Assembly: GCA_035524495.1 (NCBI GenBank)
Contig: DATKOR010000010.1
Location: 1 to 64,000, forward strand
Length of the DNA stretch: 64,000 bases
Direction: 5' to 3'
From: CAIKZZ01 sp035524495
Lineage (GTDB): Bacteria; Pseudomonadota; Gammaproteobacteria; Steroidobacterales; Steroidobacteraceae
In this document: positions 52,897-61,819 of the stretch, piece by piece
Numbering within the stretch: the first letter of the stretch is position 1
How the letters are laid out: each line of letters begins with the position of its first letter
Position numbers and translations under genes: made by a program
The notes under the pieces: generated by a model
What the model was told of the DNA's origin: nothing
The model's database searches: none
The model's input: the letters and a program-made list of their open reading frames with translations, nothing else

Positions 52897-54312
52897 CTAC
52901 GGCTCGGGCATCCCCGTCACGGCGACGAATCGAGGCTGACCGCCGCGCACCACGCGCAGCAGCAGCGGTACGGCTTCCGACGGGCTCATCGCCTGCGCGA
53001 GCTGCTGGGGCGTCGTGAGCTGCTCGGACCCGGCGTGCGTGAGCAGGTCGCCGACGCGAAGTCCCGCCATCGCGCCGGCTCCGCTCGGCCGGACCTGCGT
53101 CACGATGACGCCACTGGGTTCGCCGTCGGCCTTGATGGCGCGTCGGATTTCGGCGGTCGTGTCAGCGACGCCGAGTCCAAGGCTCGCAACCCAGGTATCC
53201 GCGCCGCCGTTGGGTTCGACGCCACTCGGCGGGTCCGGGAGCTGCCCGAGCGTCAGCGGCACATGCAGCGTGGCGCCGCGACGGACCACCGTCGCGTCGA
53301 TCGTGGTGCCGGGTTTGATGCGCCCGGTGACCTTCCCGAGCGTCGTGAATGACACGGGCGTCGCGTCGAGCCGGAGCAGCACATCGCCAACCGAGAGCAG
53401 CCGCGCGCTCGGCCCGTCCGAATCGACTGCGGTGACGAGTGCGCCGGCCGCCGGAGCGACACCCAGGGCGCGGGACAGCGACGCCGTCATCGGCTGCGCA
53501 GAGATGCCAAGGTAGCCTCGCCAGACGATCCCGTGCGCCTGAAGCTCCTCGACGACGGCCTTGACGGTCTCGCCGGGGATCGCGAATCCCAGCCCGACCG
53601 ATCCGCCGCTCGGCGACACGATCGCCGAGGTGACGCCGATCACCGTCCCATCCATGGCGAGCAGCGGCCCACCGGAATTTCCGAAGTTGATCGCGGCGTC
53701 GGTTTGCAGGAAGTCGATGTAGGGGTCCTCCTCGAGCACGCGCCCGCGCGCTGAGAGGATTCCGGCGGTCACGGTCTGCCCGAGGCCGAACGGGTTGCCG
53801 ATCGCGATGACCGGATCGCCGATGGCGACGTCGTTCGACGACGAAATCGAAAGCGCCGGCAACATTCCCGCCGACACCTTCAGTAGCGCAAGGTCGGTCG
53901 CGGCGTCGACTCCCATGATCGTGGCCGGAACCTCGCGCCCTCCGGGCAGTCGCACGCGGATCAGCCGGGCGCCTGCGATCACATGCCGGTTGGTCACGAT
54001 GAGACCGTCGGCCCGAATCACGAAGCCCGAACCCAGTCCGGTGGGTGGCGAGCCGGCGGCGCCGGCGCCCGGCGTCCCGGAGAACAGTCGTCCCAGCACG
54101 GCGGCGACGTTGCCGTCACCGGATTCCATCGCCGCCCGGTTGGCGGCGCGCTGGCCGGCGCTCTCGCCGCTCTGGACGACGAGCACCGTCACGACGCTCG
54201 GTGCCGCGCGCCGCACCAGCGAGGCGTAGCCACCGGCCGTCTCCGCAGTCGCCGTGACCGCAAGCAGCAGCGCGAACGCCGCAACGCACCGCGCGCGGGC
54301 CGGCACAAGCAT
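52897..54312 (-). CDS. HtrA/DegP-like serine protease with two PDZ domains
   Basis: 471 residues from ATG 54312. Signal peptide (CVAAFALLLAVTATAETA), trypsin-like domain with the triad in NRHVIAG (His), ATDLALLK (Asp) and NFGNSGGPLLA (Ser), then PDZ1 (about 265-360) and PDZ2 (about 375-465). Periplasmic protein quality control is the family role. The frame continues upstream to 54648, but that part lacks family similarity and a ribosome-binding site. Confidence 0.92.
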   Translation of the reverse strand: MLVPARARCVAAFALLLAVTATAETAGGYASLVRRAAPSVVTVLVVQSGESAGQRAANRAAMESGDGNVAAVLGRLFSGTPGAGAAGSPPTGLGSGFVIRADGLIVTNRHVIAGARLIRVRLPGGREVPATIMGVDAATDLALLKVSAGMLPALSISSSNDVAIGDPVIAIGNPFGLGQTVTAGILSARGRVLEEDPYIDFLQTDAAINFGNSGGPLLAMDGTVIGVTSAIVSPSGGSVGLGFAIPGETVKAVVEELQAHGIVWRGYLGISAQPMTASLSRALGVAPAAGALVTAVDSDGPSARLLSVGDVLLRLDATPVSFTTLGKVTGRIKPGTTIDATVVRRGATLHVPLTLGQLPDPPSGVEPNGGADTWVASLGLGVADTTAEIRRAIKADGEPSGVIVTQVRPSGAGAMAGLRVGDLLTHAGSEQLTTPQQLAQAMSPSEAVPLLLRVVRGGQPRFVAVTGMPEP

Positions 54313-54566
54313 GGCGCTCACCCGGATGGGCGGATGAATCGCCGGGCGACTTCGGTCGTCGATGGCATCCGGTACCGGACAAGTCTCCATAGCCCACCTC
54401 TGCGCAGCGGCCACGCCGTCGCGCGTCGACGCGGCTCGAGGAACGTGGCAATCGATGCGTCGCGAGCCCGGCCGAGCCGGGACACCGGCTCGAGCGAGTG
54501 CGCGCGCCGCCGACCGATTCGCGACGCTCCCCCGCGCGTGCCCGGCGCGATCACTGCCGGACGCGG

Positions 54567-56426
54567 TCATGGGCGGCCCGCCAGGCGGTCCTGAAGGGTC
54601 AGCAGCAGGTCGCGACGCGACACCTCGCCCACGAGTACCGCACGCCACGGACCGGCGATGACCGGCAGCGTCGTCGCGCGCTCCTTGAGGAAGAGGTCAA
54701 GGGCGCCCGTCAGGCTCAACTCCGGCGTCAGCGCGGCGCGCACCGGCGTCGCGAGCGAGCTCACCGAGACGTCGCCGTGGACCTCGCCGCGACGCAGGCC
54801 CGCGGCGATCGCGCGCGGCTCGAGAGATGCGATCAGCTCGTGGCCGCTGTTGACGACGTACACGGTCCGGACCGGCCGCGGCGGGAGGGCAGCCAGCATC
54901 GCGGCGACGCTCGTGTCTTCGCTGACCTGGACCGCTTGCGGGCGGAGGATATCGGCGACCGTGCCGCCGGCCCCCTCGGCCTCGTCCGGGCGCGGCAACA
55001 ACGAATCCCGATAGACCGAGGCGCCGCGGCGATAGACCTTCGAGGTGTAGTGAGCCGTCACGCAGGCGAGGATCAGCGGCAGGACGACCTCGTGATCGAG
55101 CGTCATCTCGAAGATCATCAGCACCGCCGTCAGCGGGGCGTGCGTCGTCGCGGCGAGGAAACCGCCCATGCCGACGACCGCGAAGGCCGCGGTATCGGAG
55201 GCCATGTGGCCGAGGCCGTCACGCATCGCGGACCCCGCGAGCGCGCCAAGCGCCGCGCCGATGAAGAGCGTCGGCGTGAAGACGCCGCCCACGGCACCCG
55301 ACCCGACCGTCGATGCGGTGCTGAGGACCTTGGCGCCGAGGATCGCGAGCAGCAACCCGCCGAACAGGCGCCCGTGCAGGATCGAGCCGACGACGCTGTA
55401 GCCGTTGCCCCAGACCTCAGGGAATGCCAGCGAGATGAGGCCGACGAACAGGCCGCCGATTGCAAGGCGCAGCGGCAACGGCGCCACGAGCCTTGCGAAG
55501 CGCGCCTTGCTCCATTCGAGCAGCGCGAGGAATGGGGGCGCCAGGTGACCGAGCAGGATGCCGAGCAGCGCGTAGAGCGCCAGTTCCCAGTTCTCACCGA
55601 AGTGGATCGGCGGCACCGCGAACACCGGTCCATAGCCGAGGAAACGGTGGATCGTCGCGTCGGCGCTCACTGATGCGACCATCAGCGGTCCGAAGCTTTC
55701 GATCGCGAACGATCCCATCACGATCTCGGCGACGAATACCGCACCGGCGATCGGCGCGTTGTAGGCCGACGCGATGCCCGCCGCCGCGCCGCACGCGACG
55801 AAGAGCCGCCGCCTCGGCAGCGGCGCGCGCCCGACCAGGCCGACCTTTGAGCCGAGCAGCGCCGCGAGCTGCACCATCGGGCCCTCGCGTCCGATCGATC
55901 CGCCGGAGGCGATCGACGCCAGCGATGACAGCGCCCGCAGCAGCGTCGAGCGGGCGCCGATGACCCCGTCGCCGACGACCACCGCCTCCATGTAGTCGAC
56001 GTTGCGGCGCGCCGCTCCGAGACGCAGCCCGAGAAACAGAATGAGCCCGGCGACGAGGCCGCCGATGGCGGGCGCGATCGCGCGCGGCAGCGGCCGCAGT
56101 TCGCTCGCGACCTGTACGAGGCCGCCGCTGCGGCCTGTCAGCAGCCACTGGAAGAGATGAATGGCTTCGCGAAAGGCGACGCTCGCGAGCGCACCCGCGA
56201 TGCCGATGATCGCCGCCCAGAACACGATCGAGACCAGTTCGTCGTGCCCGACGAGAAGTGCGCGCAGCCCGGAGGCGATCCACATCGCCGGTGCCTTGAG
56301 GATCGCCAGCGCGCGCTGCCGGATCAGGAACGGCACGACGGCGGCTCGCTGGGCAGGTCGTGGTACGCCTGTCGGAACCGGAGACGGACTTGCGCGCTTG
56401 TTCTCAGCCTGCATGGGGCGTCGCAC
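54567..56426 (-). CDS. ClC chloride channel/antiporter with CBS domains
   Basis: 619 residues from GTG 56426 (ATG 56414 also possible). ClC core with SGGSIGREGPMVQ (gating Glu kept), GAVGGVFTPTLFIGA and AYNAPIAGAVF. The C-terminal 140 residues form two CBS modules (VADILRPQAVQVSEDTSVAA; TPELSLTGALDLFLKE), which in other ClC proteins bind adenine nucleotides. The gating glutamate suggests a Cl-/H+ antiporter, though channel activity cannot be excluded. Confidence 0.92.
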   Translation of the reverse strand: MRRPMQAENKRASPSPVPTGVPRPAQRAAVVPFLIRQRALAILKAPAMWIASGLRALLVGHDELVSIVFWAAIIGIAGALASVAFREAIHLFQWLLTGRSGGLVQVASELRPLPRAIAPAIGGLVAGLILFLGLRLGAARRNVDYMEAVVVGDGVIGARSTLLRALSSLASIASGGSIGREGPMVQLAALLGSKVGLVGRAPLPRRRLFVACGAAAGIASAYNAPIAGAVFVAEIVMGSFAIESFGPLMVASVSADATIHRFLGYGPVFAVPPIHFGENWELALYALLGILLGHLAPPFLALLEWSKARFARLVAPLPLRLAIGGLFVGLISLAFPEVWGNGYSVVGSILHGRLFGGLLLAILGAKVLSTASTVGSGAVGGVFTPTLFIGAALGALAGSAMRDGLGHMASDTAAFAVVGMGGFLAATTHAPLTAVLMIFEMTLDHEVVLPLILACVTAHYTSKVYRRGASVYRDSLLPRPDEAEGAGGTVADILRPQAVQVSEDTSVAAMLAALPPRPVRTVYVVNSGHELIASLEPRAIAAGLRRGEVHGDVSVSSLATPVRAALTPELSLTGALDLFLKERATTLPVIAGPWRAVLVGEVSRRDLLLTLQDRLAGRP

Positions 56427-56886
56427 GCGCCTCAGATCGCGCGCGGAAATCGGCGCGGCAGCGGCGCCGGATCATTGTCGCGCAAAGGCGCGGCGTGCGG
56501 CACTCCGGGCCGCGCAACATAAGGGGGCGTGCGTGCGTGTGTTTCAGACTGTTTCTGCGCAGATGCGATCCTTAACGAAGTCGTTCGAACTCGCTCTCCT
56601 CGGTGCAGTCGGATCCGAGGAATGGTCCGCGGCCGCACGATGGAAGACCGGTGCTCGTATTGGACGGAGGCGGGGGTCGCAGTCGTGGATCGGGCTACTG
56701 AGGTCGCGCTCGTTGCGAACCTATCGTAGGGATTGACGGTGGTGCAGAGACTGCCGACGGTTCTTCGGGATTCAGTTCCGACGAGTGCGACCTCAGTGGC
56801 CCGCTGAGGCGCCGGATGCAGAGTTTTGCGGGCCCACGCAGGCGCCTCTCCGCGACATGCAGGGCGCCTGCAGTGAGGAGCGACCG
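56427..56886. other. intergenic region upstream of the NTF2-like gene
   Basis: 460 bases with no supported gene on either strand; a divergent promoter region for the ClC gene and the next gene. Confidence 0.45.
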
Positions 56887-57387
56887 ATGCTGAGAGATGA
56901 TGCTTCGAACGCCGCCTATCCGACGGCCGCTCTGCGGGAGCATCGGATCGCAGCCGGCTCGCGTCCGGGCCGAGCGGTCCCGGGAGGTGATGACGCGCCG
57001 GACCGCTCTGCGTGGACGCCGCTCACGGCTGCCTCGTGGCTGCAGGAGTACAACTCGGCGTGGCTTGACGGCCGATGGCCGGAGCTCGAGACGCTATTGG
57101 CGTCGGATGTGGAGTTCGCGATGCTGGGTACGGGTCGCGTGGTGTCGGGCCGCAGCGAGGTGGTCGCGATGCTGCGCCGGCGCTATGCGCGGCTCGCGAT
57201 TCACGACTTCTCGGCCACCGAGCTTGGCACGCGACGCGTGGGCGGCATCGGCATCGTGTCGTACCGCTGGTACATGGACTGGCACGACTCGCAGACCCTG
57301 ACGCGTGAGTTCGGCCACACGGCGATCGGACTGCGCCTGCTCCAGCACCCCTGGAAGGCGCTCTGGATCAAGGAAGCGCGTGGTTGA
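56887..57387 (+). CDS. SnoaL/NTF2-like domain protein
   Basis: 166 residues from ATG 56887 (GAGGAGCGACC upstream). The C-terminal 115 residues fit an NTF2-like cone fold: WLQEYNSAWLDGRWPELETL, FAMLGTGRVVSGRSEVVAML and the SYRWYMDWHDSQ strand. Such DUF4440/SnoaL-type domains serve as small enzymes or binding modules; no catalytic residues can be assigned. The first 45 residues look disordered. Confidence 0.72.
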   Translation: MLRDDASNAAYPTAALREHRIAAGSRPGRAVPGGDDAPDRSAWTPLTAASWLQEYNSAWLDGRWPELETLLASDVEFAMLGTGRVVSGRSEVVAMLRRRYARLAIHDFSATELGTRRVGGIGIVSYRWYMDWHDSQTLTREFGHTAIGLRLLQHPWKALWIKEARG

Positions 57388-57426
57388 CGCGCGTCGCGGC
57401 GGCCGCGCCGGCCGGCCGGGCCAATC

Positions 57427-59955
57427 TCAGTATCGCCACGCGGCGGCAACGCCCAACGTGCGTGATCTGAACGTCGCGGCTTCAAAGAGCGATCCGTTCG
57501 CGGCATTGAGCGTGGTGCGTTCGATCGTCGGGCGCGAGTCGAACACGTTGCTGACGTAGACCGTGAGGTCGTATCCGGGCCGCTCGAGGACCGCGCGCAC
57601 GTTCAGGAAGTTCGTGGAGGGATCCGGACGAAAGCCGGGCGTGTAGTACACGGAGGTCGGGTCCGCGCACGCGAACGGGCCGGGGTTGCGGCTGCGAAAG
57701 GCATCGGTCACTACGACCAGGGCGGTCGTTGAGCGCCCGAGCGCGACCGCATAGTCGGCCGTGAGGCTCGCGGCCCACGGGGCGATCGGCGTGAAGTCAT
57801 TGAGCGTCCCGACCGCGTCGCCGCTGCGCTCGGCGACGGCGGCGCCGACCGGGAGCGTGTGGGTGTAGTGAGCGTCGGTGTAGGCGACCGACAGCCGAAA
57901 ACGCAGACGCGCCGTGGCGAGCGCCTCGAGCGCGAGGTCAAAGCCGTTGCTCGCGGCGCTCCCCGGGTCGCCGAACAGCACGCACGGCGTGGGATCGGCG
58001 AGCGTGCCGAGGTGGTAACCGTGGCCGTTGTTCCATGCGATATGGTAGGCGGCGACGTCGAGCTGCATCTGCCCGTCGAGCAGCCGGTTCTTGCTGCCGA
58101 GCTCGTAGCTCCACAGCGTGTCCGGGCCGTAGACGACGCCGTCGCCGCAGCCGAACTCGGGGAGGGCGACTCCGCCGTTGCCGTACCCCTTCGCGACGGT
58201 CAGGTACCAGAGGCGGTCCTTGTCCACCTGGTAGGTCACGGCCGCCCGCGGCAGCGTCAGCGAGTCGGCGCCTTGCGCGACGACCGCCGGCGCGAGAACG
58301 AGCCGCTCGTGATAGCGCTGGCGTTCGCCGTGGATCCCGGCGCTGAGCGTCAGCTGCGAGCTGATGCGCAGCGCCACGTCCGCGAGCGCCGCGAGCCGCG
58401 TCTTGGCGCTGGACGTCAGGTCCTCGATCGCGAACGGGCCCGACAGGAGCCCGGGGATGCCCGCTTGCCCGCTCCACAGTTCCGCGTCATGGGTCCGGTC
58501 GCTGGAGTAGAACGCCGCCACGTCCCACGCGAGGCGCGCCTTGCGGTCGGCGCTCGCGAGCCGCAGTTCCTGCATGAACGACTGCTGGCGCAGGTCATGG
58601 CGATCGAGGATCGCATCGCCGGTGCCGAGCGGATAGCCCGGCCCGAGCGGACTGCCCCAGTCGAACGCGTAGGTCTGGTCGAGGTTCGCCGTCAGTTGCC
58701 GGGCGAAGAACGAGGTTACCGAGGTCAGGTCCTGGGTGCCGAGGTTCGCCGCCACTTTGACCGCACCGAGCGTGATCGCATCGCGAAACGGCTGGGCGAC
58801 CAGGTGGCCATTGCCGAGCTGTGCGCTCGCGGTGTTCGACAGGTTCGTGAAGAAGAACGGCGAGTCGCGCACCTCGACCTCGGCATAGGTCAGTGACGGC
58901 GTGATCCGCACCGTCGGCCACGGCGCGAATGCGAGCGCGACGCGCGCCGTCTCGCTGATCGTGCGGTTCGAGTTGCGGTCGAGCGTGACGCCGGTCAGGG
59001 GATCGACCCGGTCGACGTAGCCGCCGTCCTCGCGCCGCCAGGCGTCTACGCGAACGCCCAGCTGGTCGACGAGCAGCGGCGCGCCGATCGCGGCCCCGGC
59101 CTCGCTGCTCGAATCGCCGCGCGCGGGAACGGACAGATCGCCGCGCGCGAGCGCCGTGAAGTCGGTGAGGCTTGCTGGCGTGAAGATGAAGCGGATCACG
59201 CCGCCCTGGTTGCCCTCGCTGAAGAGCTGCAGCTGCGGGCCGCGCAGTACCTCGACCCGATCGAGATCGAAGGCGAACGGAAAGGAGTGCAGGAAGGTAT
59301 TGGCCCCGGCCTGAGGCAGCGGCGTGTCGTCGAGGTAGAGGCCGGTCGTCGGCGCGTAGCGGTCGGCGACGCCGCGAATGCTGAGGTAGGTGGCGGCGCC
59401 GGCGCCGACGTCGCCGACGTTCTGGAACTGCGTCGCCGGCGTCAGCTGCGCGATGTCGACGATACCCAGGGCGCCGACGACGTCGAGGTCATCGCGCGAC
59501 CAGATCGCCATGTCGATCGGCACATCGCGCGCGCGTTCGAGGCGGCGATTGGCCGTCACCAGGATCTCATCGAGCGCAGCGGGTGCCGTGCGCGCGTCCT
59601 CGGCGGCCTGCGCGGACGCGGTGTACCGCGCCGGCGCCGGTGCCGGCACCGCGTAGACCCGCACCGCGCGCGGGTTCACGAACTCGAAGTGAAGACCGGT
59701 GCCGGCGAGGAGCGCCTCGATCGCTGCCGGCGGCGCGAGTCCCGCCGGCGCGCCGGCCGAGTCGCGCGCCTTGGCAATCTCGGCCACGAAGAAGAGCTGC
59801 AGGCCCGTCTGATCGCTGAACGCCTCGAGCGCCAGGTCGAGCGGCTGCGGCGCGATCGCGGTCGCTAGCGTCGCGCCCGGCGAAGCGCCGCTCGCGATGC
59901 CGACGGCGAGCCACGTCGCGGCCAGCGCTCCGATTGAACGCGTGAGGCGCCGCAT
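57427..59955 (-). CDS. TonB-dependent outer-membrane receptor with STN signalling domain
   Basis: 842 residues from ATG 59955. Signal peptide, STN domain (about 35-110; PLDLALEAFSDQTGLQLFFV), TonB box region LDEILVTANRR, plug domain (RDVPIDMAIWSRDDLDVVG, SIRGVADRY), then the beta-barrel ending in a C-terminal aromatic residue. The STN domain together with the adjacent FecR and ECF sigma genes identifies a surface-signalling receptor. Substrate unknown; the family includes siderophore and glycan or steroid receptors. Confidence 0.92.
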   Translation of the reverse strand: MRRLTRSIGALAATWLAVGIASGASPGATLATAIAPQPLDLALEAFSDQTGLQLFFVAEIAKARDSAGAPAGLAPPAAIEALLAGTGLHFEFVNPRAVRVYAVPAPAPARYTASAQAAEDARTAPAALDEILVTANRRLERARDVPIDMAIWSRDDLDVVGALGIVDIAQLTPATQFQNVGDVGAGAATYLSIRGVADRYAPTTGLYLDDTPLPQAGANTFLHSFPFAFDLDRVEVLRGPQLQLFSEGNQGGVIRFIFTPASLTDFTALARGDLSVPARGDSSSEAGAAIGAPLLVDQLGVRVDAWRREDGGYVDRVDPLTGVTLDRNSNRTISETARVALAFAPWPTVRITPSLTYAEVEVRDSPFFFTNLSNTASAQLGNGHLVAQPFRDAITLGAVKVAANLGTQDLTSVTSFFARQLTANLDQTYAFDWGSPLGPGYPLGTGDAILDRHDLRQQSFMQELRLASADRKARLAWDVAAFYSSDRTHDAELWSGQAGIPGLLSGPFAIEDLTSSAKTRLAALADVALRISSQLTLSAGIHGERQRYHERLVLAPAVVAQGADSLTLPRAAVTYQVDKDRLWYLTVAKGYGNGGVALPEFGCGDGVVYGPDTLWSYELGSKNRLLDGQMQLDVAAYHIAWNNGHGYHLGTLADPTPCVLFGDPGSAASNGFDLALEALATARLRFRLSVAYTDAHYTHTLPVGAAVAERSGDAVGTLNDFTPIAPWAASLTADYAVALGRSTTALVVVTDAFRSRNPGPFACADPTSVYYTPGFRPDPSTNFLNVRAVLERPGYDLTVYVSNVFDSRPTIERTTLNAANGSLFEAATFRSRTLGVAAAWRY

Positions 59956-59968
59956 CCCGCTCTGCCAT

Positions 59969-61081
59969 TCAGCGAGGATGCGGCTCGTCGGTCGTCTTGG
60001 CCGCGGCGGTCGGGGGCGTCGTCCTGTGCACACGGATCCCGGTGGAAGTGACTTCGACCGTGACCCCGTCGAGCGCGCGCAGAAATGCGGTGAAGGACTC
60101 GGTGTCGTAGACGTCGAAGCGGCCGCTGATCGGCAGTGCTTTGAGCTCCGGCGACTCGATTTCGATCGGCGCGCTCGCGTAGCGGTTGAATTCCGCGACG
60201 ACCTCGCCGAGCGGCTGGGCGCGCGCGACGATCTGGTGCTGTAGCCACGCGATGCTGGCCTTGGCGTCGACGGGGCGCGGCTCGGCGAGCGGACGCGACG
60301 GGTCGACGCCGAGCTGCTGGCCTGCGCCGACGCGCGCGCTCCCGGCCGGCAGCACGCCGACCGGCGATGTGGCGGGCGGCGCGCCGATCGACACCGCGAC
60401 CGCCCCGTCGACGACGGTCACCAGCGTCGTCTGCGAATGACGGTAAACGTCGAACTGCGTGCCAACCGCGACGATTTGCGTAGCGCCGGCGGCGACCCGG
60501 AATCGCCGTTGGTCGCCGTGGGCGACGTCGAAGAGCGCCTCGCCGCGTTCCACCGTCACGACGCGTTCGTTCGCATCGTAGCGCACGACCGCGCGGCCGT
60601 CGGAGTTCAACCACAGCCGCGAGCCGTCGGCGAGCGTCCAGGCGCGCTGCTCGCCGTGCGCGGTCGCGCAGGTGAGCGGCAGGCCGAAGCGCTCCCCATC
60701 GGGGCCGAGGTAGACGAGGACCGCGGCGACGATCGAGGCCGCGATCGCGGCGAGCGCGCCCGCCGAGCGCAGCAGCCGGCGCGCGCGCCAGCGGTGGTGA
60801 GTGCGCGGCGGATCGAACGAGGCCCCGGGCGGCTCGCGGTCCGAGGCCATCTCGAGAAGCACGCTCTCGATCGGGAGCTGGGGGTCGCCCGCAGCCCGCG
60901 GGAGCTCGCGCGACAGCGCCGCGACCTTCAGGAACGCCTCGACGTGCGCCGGAGACGTCCGCAGCCACGCAGCGAGTTCCACTGCGCGGCGCTCATCGAG
61001 CGGCCCCTCGTCGTGTTCGACGAACCAGTCGGCGGCCTCGTCGGCGATCGAATCACGGGCTGCGTGTTCGCGAGCGGTCAT
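59969..61081 (-). CDS. fecR: FecR-type anti-sigma/sigma regulator
   Basis: 370 residues from ATG 61081. N-terminal cytoplasmic anti-sigma part (DEAADWFVEHDEGPLDERRA), one transmembrane helix (about 120-140), then the periplasmic FecR domain (LADGSRLWLNSDGRAVVRYD, VAVGTQFDVYR) and a C-terminal STN-like module (AEFNRYASAPIEIESPEL). It relays ligand binding from the receptor's STN domain to the sigma factor. Ends 13 bases before the receptor gene. Confidence 0.92.
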   Translation of the reverse strand: MTAREHAARDSIADEAADWFVEHDEGPLDERRAVELAAWLRTSPAHVEAFLKVAALSRELPRAAGDPQLPIESVLLEMASDREPPGASFDPPRTHHRWRARRLLRSAGALAAIAASIVAAVLVYLGPDGERFGLPLTCATAHGEQRAWTLADGSRLWLNSDGRAVVRYDANERVVTVERGEALFDVAHGDQRRFRVAAGATQIVAVGTQFDVYRHSQTTLVTVVDGAVAVSIGAPPATSPVGVLPAGSARVGAGQQLGVDPSRPLAEPRPVDAKASIAWLQHQIVARAQPLGEVVAEFNRYASAPIEIESPELKALPISGRFDVYDTESFTAFLRALDGVTVEVTSTGIRVHRTTPPTAAAKTTDEPHPR

Positions 61082-61085
61082 GGTG

Positions 61086-61601
61086 CTAACCCATTCGCGC
61101 CATCCGGCGCCGGCAATGCTTGATCGCGTGAGCGACATGCTTCTTGATCATCTGCGAGGAGACGCCGAGCCGCTCGCCGGCCTCGCGGTACGAGAGGCCG
61201 TAAGTGAAGCGCAGCGCGACCGCCGCGCGGCACTTCGGGCTCAGTTCCGCGAGCACTTCCCGCAGCCGTGCGGCGCGGTCCGCGGAATCCACCTCGCCGC
61301 CGAACTCGGCCACGGTCTGCAGCGCCTCGTGAGGCGGGACGGTGTCGATGTCGACGCCGTTCGCACGGCGGCGTTCCGCGTCGGCGTGCTCCTTGAGCAG
61401 ATTGCTTGCGACCGCGTAGAGGTAGTGGACCGGGTCACGGATCGCCGTGTGATCGGCGACCCGGAGGAGCCGCAGGTAGACCTCCTGGGCGAGGTCCGCG
61501 ACGTCCGTCGGCGAGCGAACGCGGCGTCGCAGGAACCCCTGCAACGTGCCGCGCTGCTCCGCGAACAGCCGCTCGACCAGCGTGGGTCCGATCTCCGACA
61601 C
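61086..61601 (-). CDS. ECF RNA polymerase sigma factor (FecI-like)
   Basis: 171 residues from GTG 61601, preceded by GGGGGGAGG. Region 2 (DVADLAQEVYLRLLRVAD) and region 4 (LSPKCRAAVALRFTYGLSYR, then EAGERLGVSSQMIKKHVAHA) are complete. In-frame sequence up to 61718 is unlike sigma factors. Four bases before fecR, so the order sigma-anti-sigma-receptor is intact, with all genes on one strand. Confidence 0.93.
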   Translation of the reverse strand: MSEIGPTLVERLFAEQRGTLQGFLRRRVRSPTDVADLAQEVYLRLLRVADHTAIRDPVHYLYAVASNLLKEHADAERRRANGVDIDTVPPHEALQTVAEFGGEVDSADRAARLREVLAELSPKCRAAVALRFTYGLSYREAGERLGVSSQMIKKHVAHAIKHCRRRMARMG

Positions 61602-61819
61602 GGCGCAGGGCCTCCCCCCGCGTATATGAGTCCCGTCGTGCCGGTTTGGCAACCACGCGCTGAGCCGGGAGGGCGGGCCATCGCCGGACGGCCCCGACGG
61701 GGTGGCTGAATGGCGCATCGCCCACTCATTACCTCTATCGCGGCGCGCCGCTCTTCACGGCGTTGGGCGTCGCCGCGGGCATGACAGCGCCAGGGCGCTC
61801 GGGTCAGGGGAGGGTCAGG